The position numbers and the translations under genes are program-made. From Saccoglossus kowalevskii (Eukaryota; Hemichordata; Enteropneusta; Harrimaniidae): a stretch of 23,506 bases of DNA. Of the stretch, positions 1 through 9,481 are shown in pieces (the stretch's first letter is position 1; the number at the start of each line of letters is the position of its first letter). The stretch is from NCBI RefSeq assembly GCF_000003605.2, contig NW_003151253.1, positions 1,030,049-1,053,554 of the forward strand. Reading direction: 5' to 3'. Under the pieces are notes generated by a model that saw nothing but the letters and a program-made list of their open reading frames with translations, had not been told where the DNA came from and ran no database searches.

Positions 1-1245
1 TCTGTCAATTTCATTTCGTGACAGTTACTACCACTCCTGTTTCAAGGAGCCCCGTCAATTTCATTTGGTGACAATTACTGCAACTTCCTGTTTCATTTGG
101 TGACAGTTACTACAACTCCCTGTTTCAAGGAACCCTGTCAATTTCATTTGGTGACAGTTACTACAACTCCCTGTTTCAAGGAACCCTGTCAATTTCATTT
201 GGTGACAGTTACTACAACTCCTTGTTTCAAGGACCCCTGTCAATTTCATTTGGTGACAGTTACTACAACTCCCTGTTTCAAGGACCCCTGTCAATTTCAT
301 TTGGTGACAGTTACTACAACTTCCTGTTTCATTTGGTGACAGTTACTACAACTCCCTGTTTCAAGGAACCCTGTCAATTTCATTTGGTGACAGTTACTAC
401 AACTCCCTGTTTCAAGGAACCCTGTCAATTTCATTTGGTGACAGTTACTACAACTCCTTGTTTCAAGGACCCCTGTCAATTTCATTTGGTGACAGTTACT
501 ACAACTCCCTGTTTCAAGGACCCCTGTCAATTTCATTTGGTGACAGTTACTACAACTTCCTGTTTCATTTCGTGACAGTTACTACCACTCCCTGTTTCAA
601 GGAGCCCCGTCAATTTCATTTGGTGACAATTACTGCAACTTCCTGTTTCATTTGGTGACAGTTACTACAACTTCCTGTTTCATTTGGTGACAGTTACTAC
701 AACTCCCTGTTTCAAGGAACCCTGTCAATTTCATTTGGTGACAGTTACTACAACTCCCTGTTTCAAAGACCCCTGTCAATTTCATTTGGTGACAGTTACT
801 ACAACTCCCTGTTTCAAGGAACCCTGTCAATTTCATTTGGTGACAGTTACTACAACTTCCTGTTTCAAGGACCCCTGTCAATTTCATTAGGTGATAGATA
901 CTACAACTCCCTGTTTCAAGAACCCCTGTCAATTTCATTTGGTGACAGTTACTAAAACTCTGTTTCATGGACCCTTTTCGATTTTGTTTGGTGACAGTTA
1001 CTACAACTCCCTGTTTCAAGGACCCCTGTCAATTTCATTTGGTGACAGTTACTAAAACTCCCTGTTTCAAGGACCCTTGATAATTTCATTTGGTGACAGT
1101 TACTACAAATCCCTGTTTCAAAGACCCCTGTTAGTTTCATTTGGTGACAGTTACTAGAAATCCCTGTTTCAAAGACCCCTGTCAGTTTCATTTATGGATA
1201 GTTATTGCAACTCCCTTTTCACAAACCCTTGTCATTTTCTTTGGT
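1..1245. repeat. 51-bp minisatellite array, open at left edge
   Basis: About 26 units start with (g/c)gtgacagttactacaact. Most are 51 bp: unit starts fall at 99, 150, 201, 252 and 303, for example. Five units, starting at 67, 303, 539, 622 and 654, are 32 bp because they lack the 19-bp part from the second half of the unit. Units are nearly identical from the left edge to about 890. They decay to the right: 49-bp units start at 941 and 1194, and the last unit before 1245 is only loosely similar. The left boundary lies outside the window. Because 51 is a multiple of three and the unit lacks stops in some frames, both strands show spurious 17-residue periodic open frames; these are not treated as genes. 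Confidence 0.97.
99..570. repeat. 236-bp higher-order repeat, two tandem copies
   Basis: The blocks 99-334 and 335-570 each consist of four 51-bp units plus one 32-bp unit (4 x 51 + 32 = 236) and look identical by eye. The block before them (17-98: one 51-type unit with a 1-bp deletion, then one 32-bp unit) recurs at 571-653 with the same private variants ('cgtgac', 'accact', 'gagccccgt', 'acaattactgc'). This points to an even larger period of about 555 bp. Confidence 0.93.
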
Positions 1246-1331
1246 AACAAATCAAAGATTTCAAGATTTTTCCTGGCTGCGGAAAAATAGAAAGTTCAAA
1301 ATGTTTATAAAAAATTATAAAATTAAGATAT

Positions 1332-1424
1332 AATATTGGACATTTTTTGCTGTTTAATAGATCAGTCATGCCCCTAAAGTCCCAGGATGTGGGACCTTTA
1401 AAGGTCATGGATATGGCCTATTAT
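1332..1424 (+). repeat. Dispersed 'accaggatgtgtgacc' motif, copy 1
   Basis: This segment shares an ordered series of blocks with 14571-14660: 'aatattggacatt', then 'ttgctgt', then a C-run and 'ccaggatgt', then 'gacctttaaaggtcat', then 'ggcctatta'. The gacctttaaaggtc core is a dyad. Shorter copies lie at 13485-13538 and, triplicated, at 20548-20650. It is probably a fragment of an unnamed interspersed repeat family. No coding capacity is seen. Confidence 0.75.
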
Positions 1425-3326
1425 ATCGTCCCATGATGCCATTGTAAATCATAAATGATTAAGGCCTTTGAATTATTCATCTGAATTGACCTATCTCATG
1501 CAATTTAACAGTCACATTGTGATTTGAACAAACCAGATTCATTAGATAATGCTGCGAGTTAAAGTTTTTGTGAGACCTATTACTGTTATGTTGGATCTTC
1601 ACGTCTCGTACGAGAGGAACACAAAGGTAATAGACTTTCCTCTCCAGGTATATGGTTGGCTGATTCTATAGGCATTCTGATTGGCCGAGTTCAATAGATT
1701 GTCGGGTGGCATAGAAAAACGCAATAAATGGCTAGTAGGTGTCATTTGGTAGAATGGTTGAACTGTTACTGTTAACTTGTCTTCCTGACGTGGCCAATTG
1801 AGTGTTTCCGAGGGTAAAACTGCAAAACAAATAAATAAAGTGGGCTTGCATATTATTTCTTTGTCAGAAGAAAACCATCATCTTCTGGAAGCATACTTCT
1901 TGAATGTTTACTGACCCCATAACCTATTATCTTTTTGAAAGCCACCTCCTTGAATGCATGATGACCTCTTATCTTTGCTCTAATTCTATTTCGCTTCCTT
2001 CACGCGACTAATTATTTCCGGCCAATTTGAAAAGAGAAAGGATACATTCATGTAATTTGATGAAACCACGCTGTTGCATCTTGGGGGAAAAATGGGAAAG
2101 ATAAGAGGTATAATGGTTACGATACATGTTGTCATGGCAACTTGAACATGTAAGGATGTAGATAAGAATTATCAAACTCCATCTTTGTAACAGATTGCTG
2201 CCAGCCTACATTGTATCTTTTTCTTCATCTCTGCCTCCTGGCGAACTGTTCTCCTCTTTCTGCTCATTAGTTCTTTTTGTGCTTTTCCCAGCTGCATTTT
2301 AAAAATAATTGTTAGATTCTTGGTTCATTTACTCTTTAAATCAGTATTGTCTAATGTTGGGAATGTCCCATAACCATGTAATATGCAGCAAATTGAATCT
2401 GTCTAATATTTCAGTGCAGAAAATATTGCAACTTGTTCTCATAAATAACATTCTCTGCAGATAACACATGACTCTTCTCGGTATTGCTGTATTGTTTTAA
2501 CTTTTGACGGAGCTGTCAGTTCAGTAAGATTGACATGATAGAATTGTTGAGAAGGAGATTAGGCCAAATAAGATAACGCTCTGTATCACTAATCCTCACA
2601 AGCTTTTCTCTTCGCTGATTCGGAAATTGGATTATTGGAGTACTGTAATAACAAACAACCAAATCAAACAAGCTAAGTTGTACAACCTCGGTTTTAGTAA
2701 TTTTATGATTTGACCATCTTTCTACAAAATTTGAATATTTTTTTTTTTAAAGATCGTTATTCAATGTATGACTGCATCAATGGTTTCAAAGAAGGTGTAA
2801 AAACTAAATGTGTTCTGCATGATATCCTGTCTGCACCGTTACCATGGTTTCACATGTATGCGCATTTAAAGCTCCGTCATGCGTCACACATCTTTACAAT
2901 AGTGCTTTCGGCATGAATTTAGTATACAAGTTAGTATTACAGTAAAACTGTATTTTAGAGACCTGAGATTAAATGTAAATAAAATTTATTATTCAAAGGC
3001 ATTTGTAGTGACATGAGAATCAGTTATTCACTCACTGAATAAAAATAAAAAATTAAATGTTCATTTTTTCTTTTTCTGTTTAAATGATACAATGCTAGTC
3101 TCTCAAACACTGTTGTAGCTGAATATACCATATATGTGCTATCATTAGCACATGCTCCTACGTAAATGACAGATTAATGTATGGTCAAATTAAATCATAT
3201 TTCATTGATCTGGCTAATAATAAATATCATTTTTGGTTTAAAGAAGGACATTTTGTTCTGCTGAGTTACCTGAAATGACCCCCATAGACCTGATGTCTGG
3301 TAAACGCACTACCCGCTATATGAGCA
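1425..3326. other. AT-rich spacer without a supported gene
   Basis: No convincing open frame, RNA gene or tandem array is seen. Local details are a 12-bp perfect palindrome tctcgtacgaga (1604-1615), a loose two-copy duplication around 1885-1975 sharing 'cttgaatg' and 'tgacc', and scattered homopolymer runs. The 68-codon frame near 2710 has low-complexity AT-rich codons and no splice context. Confidence 0.6.
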
Positions 3327-3644
3327 GGGATTGAAATAGAATTTTGTCCCTGCACGCACAGTGTGCAAGTTGAATTTGAAATTTACCTGCACTAATTTGT
3401 TATGAAATGTACCACTTTTAAAGTTTTAATAAAATTTACGGGTTCTCGATAGATGTTATCACGAAGGAATTTGCTTTTTCTGAGTTATCTTACAATATTG
3501 GTTGAACTTAATTTAGGCTTAGTGAATATAATGAGAAAATGTTAATTTCTATATGCACAGCGTGCACATTATATTTTGAGTTTACTTGCACTAGCTAATA
3601 ATCTATGTGCATAGTGCAGTGTGCACCAGAGTATTTCGACCCCC
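3327..3644. mobile_element. Degenerate inverted-repeat element (MITE-like)
   Basis: The left end reads gggattgaaatag and the right end, reverse-complemented, reads ggggtcgaaatac. Inside both ends are TGCAC/GTGCA-rich blocks: 'tgcacgcacagtgtgca' near 3351 and 'gtgcatagtgcagtgtgca' near 3608. A further copy of the block, 'tatgcacagcgtgcac', followed by a similar 'ttacttgcacta', lies near 3552. There is no open frame for a transposase, and no target-site duplication could be fixed. An old, diverged non-autonomous DNA transposon is the simplest reading. Confidence 0.45.
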
Positions 3645-4269
3645 TGATGAGGATGGTGTATATCACTAATGACACGTACGTGATAGACATTTGACATGGA
3701 GACCATCTCGTGCTGGCATCCACATGTTGTCTAATATACTTTTTGTCTGCGCTGTCAATTACATTGGTTGACATGTGTACGTTTAACGCTTTAACATTGA
3801 AAGTTCGAGAACCGTTTCATTGATTTTTTGTGTGTACGGATATTATTCTGCGTTGTACCACATGTGGTTTGTCATTACACAATTTACATTCAGTTATATA
3901 TAAACACATAATAAAATCAGTCAATTTGATAACTGTCTTTTATCTTGGCAGACAAACAAAAACGTCCCTTATGATTAACAATTGAGATGTTCATCATTGT
4001 GTTGTATTCTACAAATCACTATCGCCCAGAGACAACCGTAGATAAAAAGTTCTCTTTCTCTAAATGGTGTCTGCTCTCGACTATTAAATACCTTAGGTCT
4101 TCTGTGATTGTCAATTTCCTATGTTGTGTATTGTCAGTTTTGAATTGTGCATCTTAATATGCCTTTATACTATGCAAATTGCTTTGTCTAGCAATACATG
4201 TACTTTTAACGCTTCAAGCAGCATAATCGTCATACATCTTAAATAAGAAAGTTCAAAAAGTCACAATCA
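3645..4269. other. AT-rich spacer without a supported gene
   Basis: No open frame above background, no RNA gene and no clear repeat is seen between the inverted-repeat element and the octamer-bearing array. Confidence 0.6.
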
Positions 4270-4775
4270 TTATAATATTCTTGTGGATGTCTCAGCAATT
4301 TCAAAATTAAACTGTGAGCATCTAATTTTAATGATTAGCACAAGTTATAATTCTTGTAGTGTGCTCAGCGAATTACAAATGAAACTGCATTTGATTTTCA
4401 TATGATTAGCATAAAAAGTTTCTAAATTCTTGTAGTGCTCAGCGAGTCAACAATGAAACTGAATCAAATTTTCATATTATTTGCATAAGTTTTTAATTCT
4501 TGCGTTCAGCCAATCAAAAATTAAACTGCATTTGATTTGCATACGATTAGCATATGTTTCTTATTCCTGTAGTGCTCAGCGAATCAACAATGAACAATTT
4601 ACATATGATTTGCATAAGTTTCTTGTACTCAGCCAATCAAAAATTAAACTGCATTTGATTTGCATACGATTAGCATGTTTCTTATTCCTGTAGTGCTCAG
4701 CGAATCAACAATGAACAATTTACATAAGTTTCTTGTACTGAGCCAATCAAAAATTAACCTGCATCTTAAGTTTCT
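4270..4775. repeat. Imperfect tandem array with octamer and CCAAT motifs
   Basis: About eight units are marked by (c/t)t(c/g)agc(g/c)aat at 4291, 4364, 4438, 4505, 4575, 4628, 4696 and 4738. Spacing is 42-74 bp because units carry internal deletions. The last part has a two-unit period of 121 bp: 4575 and 4696 are near-identical. Units alternate between 'gtgctcagcgaatcaacaat' and 'cagccaatcaaaaatta' types. Perfect ATTTGCAT octamers occur at 4479, 4535, 4608 and 4658. The short open frame across 4481-4693 is a by-product of the repeat. Confidence 0.9.
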
Positions 4776-6074
4776 GAGATACCAGTTGTGTTTTTATTAA
4801 AATGCCAGTGCCTCTCGTATAGGAAAATGTAAATGGAGCTATTTCATTCTTGGCTGTCATCAAATGCAGTCATCTGTGTTCTGTTTTTATTTTATCAATA
4901 AATCAAAATGAACTGATAATAAAAGTATGAACAAGATTAATGTTGTGAAACTGATTCACTTTTATAATTTATATTTCATTACGTTGTTTTCATCATTTTG
5001 ACAATAATTTGTATTGATTTGCATGTCTAACCTTTTTTTATTTTTGTTTCGTGCTGTGATCTTTTAAAAATTCTAATGCCCGCAATGTAGTTCACGTCAA
5101 AATGCTGTAAAAAAAAAAGAGACTGCAACTGAATCCAGAAGCAACTAAAGGCAATATGTTATAGTCAACTATATATACGTACATGTACTTCTGTTTGCAA
5201 AAAAGATAAAATACAATAACATGTACAGAAAAAGAAATTGGAACGCAGAGTCATGATAAGCCTGTATTACTATGAGAGATTTCCTGAAGGAGGTTCTGCG
5301 TTTTGTGAATTGTCTGCATTCACAAAATCACCACCCAGTGCCAACTTGCCCAGTCTGATTGAAATACAATGTATTATACAAGAATTTTGTTTCAATGTTT
5401 TGGGGTTACCCACTCACATACTTCAGACCTGCTTTAATAGGGAATCTTGTTCACAAGATACCTAGTCAATCAAAGAATGTGTTACTTGCAGACCTTTTGT
5501 GTATACGCATTACAACATGTATAAAATTGCATTGAAGGTTTGACCAAGATTTCCTACGGGAGTTGATCTGATCTATGTGCGGATTTCACAATAAAAATAA
5601 ATGAGCTACAACTAAATAACCACAGACATACGATCGACAGCGGATTCAGGTTTTCCCCCTGCTGCTACCTAAAGTGAAGCGAAGTACAAATAATGTAACC
5701 TAAACAATACCGTATTTGTTCTATTAGTCGTATGGTTAAAATAAATAATATTTGGTCAAAATAAGTAATATTTGAATGATTCAGTATACAAATATTGCAA
5801 TTAATGGTTTATGTGGTTCTATTGGAATCGCGCTTCTAATTGAATAAATATGGTAGTATCTTACTTCAATCAGATAGTGATGTACATGAGTGGAATGTTT
5901 GCCACAAAATTCACATTTTCTCACAAAATTAAAGCAGCATACTGTATTGGTATGCTGAAGTCGCAAAATGCCTTTTTCTGATTTCAGAAAAACAAACCAT
6001 GGGTATGTTTAAAACATTGCCTGCCAACATTGTTTTTTTCCTATTCATTTACCTATTCACAAGCAAGTGATGTC
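4776..6074. other. AT-rich spacer with two perfect stem-loops
   Basis: No supported gene. A 10-bp perfect inverted repeat ttttgtgaat / attcacaaaa with a 7-nt loop lies at 5301-5327. A 9-bp perfect inverted repeat tttttctga / tcagaaaaa with a 2-nt spacer lies at 5973-5992. A further octamer ATTTGCAT is at 5017-5024. The 75-codon frame at 5238-5465 runs through the first stem-loop and has no splice or codon support. Confidence 0.6.
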
Positions 6075-6240
6075 TTTAAAGCGGGAGAGTTGTCACCTGC
6101 GCATGCGTCAGATGGCCATAGCCTGTCATTGTTTAAAAACAAGCGTCTACCCATGAGCCTTTGCGTTTTTAGCGTGTGTTGTTATCGTTGCTTGGGTCTC
6201 AATTCTGGTGCATGCGCAGGTAACACCCTCTCGCTTTAAA
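6075..6240 (+). mobile_element. MITE family 1, copy 1 (166 bp)
   Basis: The terminal inverted repeats are about 30 bp. The left end begins tttaaagcgggagagttgtc and continues acctgcgcatgc. The right end reverse-complemented begins tttaaagcgagagggtgtta and continues with the same acctgcgcatgc. The interior, with 'gatggccata', 'catgagcctttgcg' and 'cttgggtctcaattc', is shared with copies at 11668-11811 and 13198-13367. It has no coding capacity. The flanking TTTAAA is palindromic, so target duplication and terminus cannot be separated by eye. Both ends carry a GCATGCG core resembling the NRF-1 consensus. Confidence 0.92.
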
Positions 6241-6692
6241 CCTATGCTTAATTTACTAAACATTAATTAAAAACTGTCAACTTTGTCATAAACAACAAAT
6301 GTTTTTAGCTATCAATAAATGTATAAGAACTTGTTTTGTTTTTAACCGATTCGTTTGTTGCTACTTTACAATGAATGTATGTCTAGAATGTAATGCCATC
6401 TGTCTAATTGTCCGTCTGTCCGTGTGCGTTTCAGTACTTCACTGCTTCCTAAGAACTTGATTTTCTGTTGTAATAATTTATCACATCACCTGCTAAAAAC
6501 TGCTACCAATAGCTGATATGAATATAATTCTCAGGAGCAAATTCTCGAACATTTTCACCGCCTTGCAACGACAACCAGTGTAAACAATGGTCGAAAACTG
6601 TAAAAAAAAAATTTGCAATGTGACAAGATTACTCCACATGGGTAACATTGGTTGTTTAGGATTGTCTCGTAGTTGAGTTTGTGAGGTTTTCT
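6241..6692. other. Spacer without a supported gene
   Basis: AT-rich with a short degenerate (CTGT)-type run near 6400-6425. The open frame on the minus strand at 6493-6810 enters the neighbouring 31-bp tandem repeat and has no gene-like support. Confidence 0.55.
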
Positions 6693-6785
6693 CAACTTCG
6701 ATGGCTCTTTGACTGGCATTCAACAACTTCGATGGCTCTTTGACTGGCATTCGACAACTTCGATGGCTCTTTGACTGGCATTCCA
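6693..6785. repeat. 31-bp minisatellite, three copies
   Basis: The unit caacttcgatggctctttga followed by ctggcattc(a/g)a begins at 6693, 6724 and 6755. The copies are nearly identical. Minus-strand frames through this region read a repeated 'KSHRSC'-like peptide, which is an artefact of the repetition. Confidence 0.95.
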
Positions 6786-7810
6786 CAGCAGCCCATTCAG
6801 TGGCATGCATCTTAGTATCATAGAACGTTCTGCTCTGCCCCTAAGATTACAACAACGCCAACAGTTGATGTGTTGATGTGTTAACACGAATGATTGTTTA
6901 ATTCTATAATCCTCGTCAAAAGCGTGGTTAGACAAGCACTTGATTTATACTGTCCAGTCAGGATTGAATACCAAGTTCCCTAAGCAGGGTGTGGGAGGAA
7001 TCACATATTTTTAGACTATCGTGAGACAGGTTAGTGAAATATTACTTCAAATAATGGGATATCTATATTTATTAATTTTATTATAAAAGGCAGTTGACTC
7101 TGTACTGGATGCTCAAGAGAATATCTCAAAATTTTTAATGTTTTTGTCATTACTGTGATGAATTTGGAATTCATAGCTAAAAAATACTCTTGTTGCCAAG
7201 CACAAAATGATCCAGAATTGTTTTTGTTTTTTTCGGCATTTAACAAAAATGGTGATCAAATCCAGTAGTGAGTGAGAAATTTTGTTCAAAATTAACGTAG
7301 AAACAGATTTTAGTACAAATTCACAAAATATTTTGCATAAAAATGATTGGGAAAAATTATAGTGTACAGAATTTGAATATTTGAAATTAATAATTGAAGA
7401 AAAAACTGAGTAGAATTACTCTAAAATAATCTTTAAAATATTCATCCAAAATCTATGGCAATATGAGAAATTTTCACTATTCATGCAATAGTCAATGAAG
7501 TTACATTTGTGTCAAAGGAATAATATTTCAAAAATTTGTTTACTAATTTACTTAAATTTGTAGTAATGATGCTGTTCCATACTGAAATAATAAAACACTA
7601 ATCTGGTATTCAGACATTGTGTTAAAGTAACTGTATTTTATATTCACGCTGTCTATTGTAACAAATGATATTGACCCGGGATGGCTTAACAGCACTATAT
7701 CACTTGCACCGTTTATTTCATTGGCTTATTTACAGCCAATAAAACATTTAACTTATTACTCCCCAAGGTTGTGGCTCGACTTTGTACCAGAAAAGATGTC
7801 AACAATTTAA
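6786..7810. other. AT-rich spacer without a supported gene
   Basis: Nothing gene-like is visible on either strand. The small tandem 'tgatgtgt' at about 6868-6882 is the only local repeat noted. The 71-codon minus-strand frames here lack splice context and resemble background. Confidence 0.55.
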
Positions 7811-7996
7811 TCTGACATGCCATATAAGGTCATTTATTACCATATTTGAATCTGACATGCCATATAAGGTCATTCATTACCATCTTTGATTCCAATATGC
7901 CAAAGAAGGTCATTCATTACCATTTTTGTTTCTAATATGCCATATAAGGTCATTCATTACCATCTTTGATTCTAATATACCATATAAGGTCATTTG
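7811..7996. repeat. 40-bp minisatellite with a CArG box per unit
   Basis: Units begin at 7811, 7851, 7891, 7931 and 7971, exactly 40 bp apart; the fifth is partial. The sequence ccatataagg, a perfect match to the SRF/MADS consensus CC(A/T)6GG, occurs at 7820, 7860, 7940 and 7980. The third unit has the degenerate ccaaagaagg at 7900. Each unit also contains aaggtca, a nuclear-receptor half-site-like sequence, directly after the CArG box. Binding is not shown. Confidence 0.95.
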
Positions 7997-8026
7997 GATA
8001 AGATTGGATAAGATTTTACTTTAGTA

Positions 8027-8157
8027 ACACTCATTATGATTGAATAATATTTGACATTACACTCCCTGTGATTGGGTCATTGTTCATGCAAAACTCATTA
8101 TGATTGAACAACATTTTACACAACACTAATTCTAACATAACACTCCATGTGATTGGA
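8027..8157. repeat. Imperfect two-copy duplication
   Basis: 'ctcattatgattgaa(t/c)aa' occurs at about 8030 and again 64 bp later at about 8094. The partner block 'acactcc(c/a)tgtgattgg' occurs at 8059 and 8140. The second copy is longer by about 17 bp. Each copy ends in ATTGG, an inverted CCAAT. Confidence 0.8.
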
Positions 8158-8599
8158 TATTCCTCTTTATCAAACTTTTAAAAAAGCAAGATTCTGAATC
8201 TTCTTCATACATTTATTTTAGTGAGTTTCTAACTTTATTATAATCCATTTATTTTCAATTGACTCGTTTTCTCGCATGATGCCTTTTCATATGCTCAGTA
8301 GCATACTCAGTAGATGTAAGAGTTGAACTCACTTAAAACAAACGTGTGTTTCTCTGCACTGTAAAGACTGACCCCTTGCTGTTCTTTTACTCTATTACTG
8401 TATCCCACTATTTCTAAATTAGTTTTGTTTGTTTTAAGCAATTCCCCTACTGTGGTACTCTCATTCCTTGGATAGGTATTGCGTAGATCTATTGGGTGGA
8501 ATTAATGTAAACCTTGAGGGATTTAATATAAACTGCTTTAATTTTGCAAGAGTTCTATGATGCAGAGTGACAGCGACTTTCATGAAATATCATCATCTT
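8158..8599. other. Spacer without a supported gene
   Basis: No open frame, repeat or RNA gene could be supported in this AT-rich stretch. Confidence 0.55.
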
Positions 8600-9166
8600 A
8601 AGGACGTAGTAGAGGTTTTTCGGAAGTAAAATACTTAATTTTACTCACAAGTCAATATTAGCACAAACCCAGTCAATCAAAATAGTACTCCTCAGATTTC
8701 TTAACTTTTTTCAGTGATTGTATGCAGTATGAATGAAGTCTTTACGATTCTTTTATAAATTTATGCATTGTAGAGATGTTAGTCTACTGCCTGAATGTCA
8801 AAACAGACACCACAGTCTAGTAAAACACTAACCTGTTCAACGATCACATGACCAACTAAAGGCTGATTTTTATTTATGGTAAAGTTTGGGCTTTCATGAG
8901 ATATGTAAGTTGAAATTGTTTAGAACGACTTTTGGAAATATACTGTAAAATTTCGGCTGGAATTAACTTCTTGGGTGTTTTGTATGGAATTTATTTTCAC
9001 TGATTTTCGACGAGTTTAATGTAAAATATAGGAAAAAATGTATATTTGCTGGATTTTATTTTAACTGAATCATTCCTTCAGCGAAAATAGCTAAATTAAT
9101 TGCAAGTGAAAATAAAGTATTTTACAGTAATTAATATATTTTACGGAAAACCTCTGCTACATCCTT
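8600..9166. mobile_element. Inverted-repeat element, about 567 bp
   Basis: The left end aaggacgtagtagaggtttt (then tcgg) matches the reverse complement of the right end, aaggatgtagcagaggtttt (then ccg). Similarity continues weakly for about another 15-20 bp through 'taaaata..taatt'. There is no transposase frame between the ends. It looks like a non-autonomous DNA transposon; the family could not be named and no target duplication was resolved. Confidence 0.7.
8941..9129. mobile_element. Nested small MITE, about 189 bp, TA-flanked ends
   Basis: The sequence begins tactgtaaaat and ends attttacagta, an 11-bp perfect inverted repeat bounded by TA at each end. TA target sites are typical of Tc1/mariner-type elements. 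Subterminal similarity is imperfect: 'ttattttcac' and 'attttcg' occur in both arms at different offsets. It lies directly inside the right inverted repeat of the 8600-9166 element. It may be an insertion into that element or part of the same palindromic structure. Confidence 0.5.
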
Positions 9167-9481
9167 TGCAGTTTTTATCTCATCACTAACGATCTAATTT
9201 CAGTCTATTCAAAGATTGGTCTTTTTTTTGACCTTCTTTCCTTGGCACCATTTTAAAGCGTACATTTGAGTTCACTGCAGACACTGATGCTATGTAATTG
9301 ATGCAGCTTTCGCTTGTGTACAATTGTTTTTTTCTACTTCAGCAAGACTTGCAAGGCCACGCAGAAATTGTAACTTGATTACCTGTGTCTGCTCATCTGA
9401 ACTCATCATAGCGTTACGTGAAGTGTGAATTGTATTCCCCGTTGCTTGAATACCTCTGCAGGAAGATAAAAATTGCTAGAA
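9167..9481. other. Spacer with two splice-acceptor-like sites
   Basis: A pyrimidine tract followed by cttcag ends at 9342, and the sequence after it reads eleven codons to TGA at 9376-9378. A second, weaker ctctgcag ends at 9461, just upstream of the 9482 open frame, but that frame is closed by TAA at 9467-9469. Neither is proof of an exon. Confidence 0.3.

Noticed and set aside
61-1191. Several 79-123-codon frames on both strands in the left array
   Set aside because: They are produced by a 51-bp (17-codon) repeat lacking stops, exist on both strands, and are shifted by every 32-bp unit.
1-1245. CRISPR array
   Set aside because: The repeats are contiguous units with no unique spacers, and the context is eukaryotic.
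4481-4693. 70-codon plus-strand frame
   Set aside because: It reads through the octamer-bearing tandem array and repeats the same peptide; no splice or stop context.
9343-9378. Eleven-codon terminal exon after a strong cttcag acceptor
   Set aside because: Too short to judge from sequence; kept only as a note in the spacer entry.
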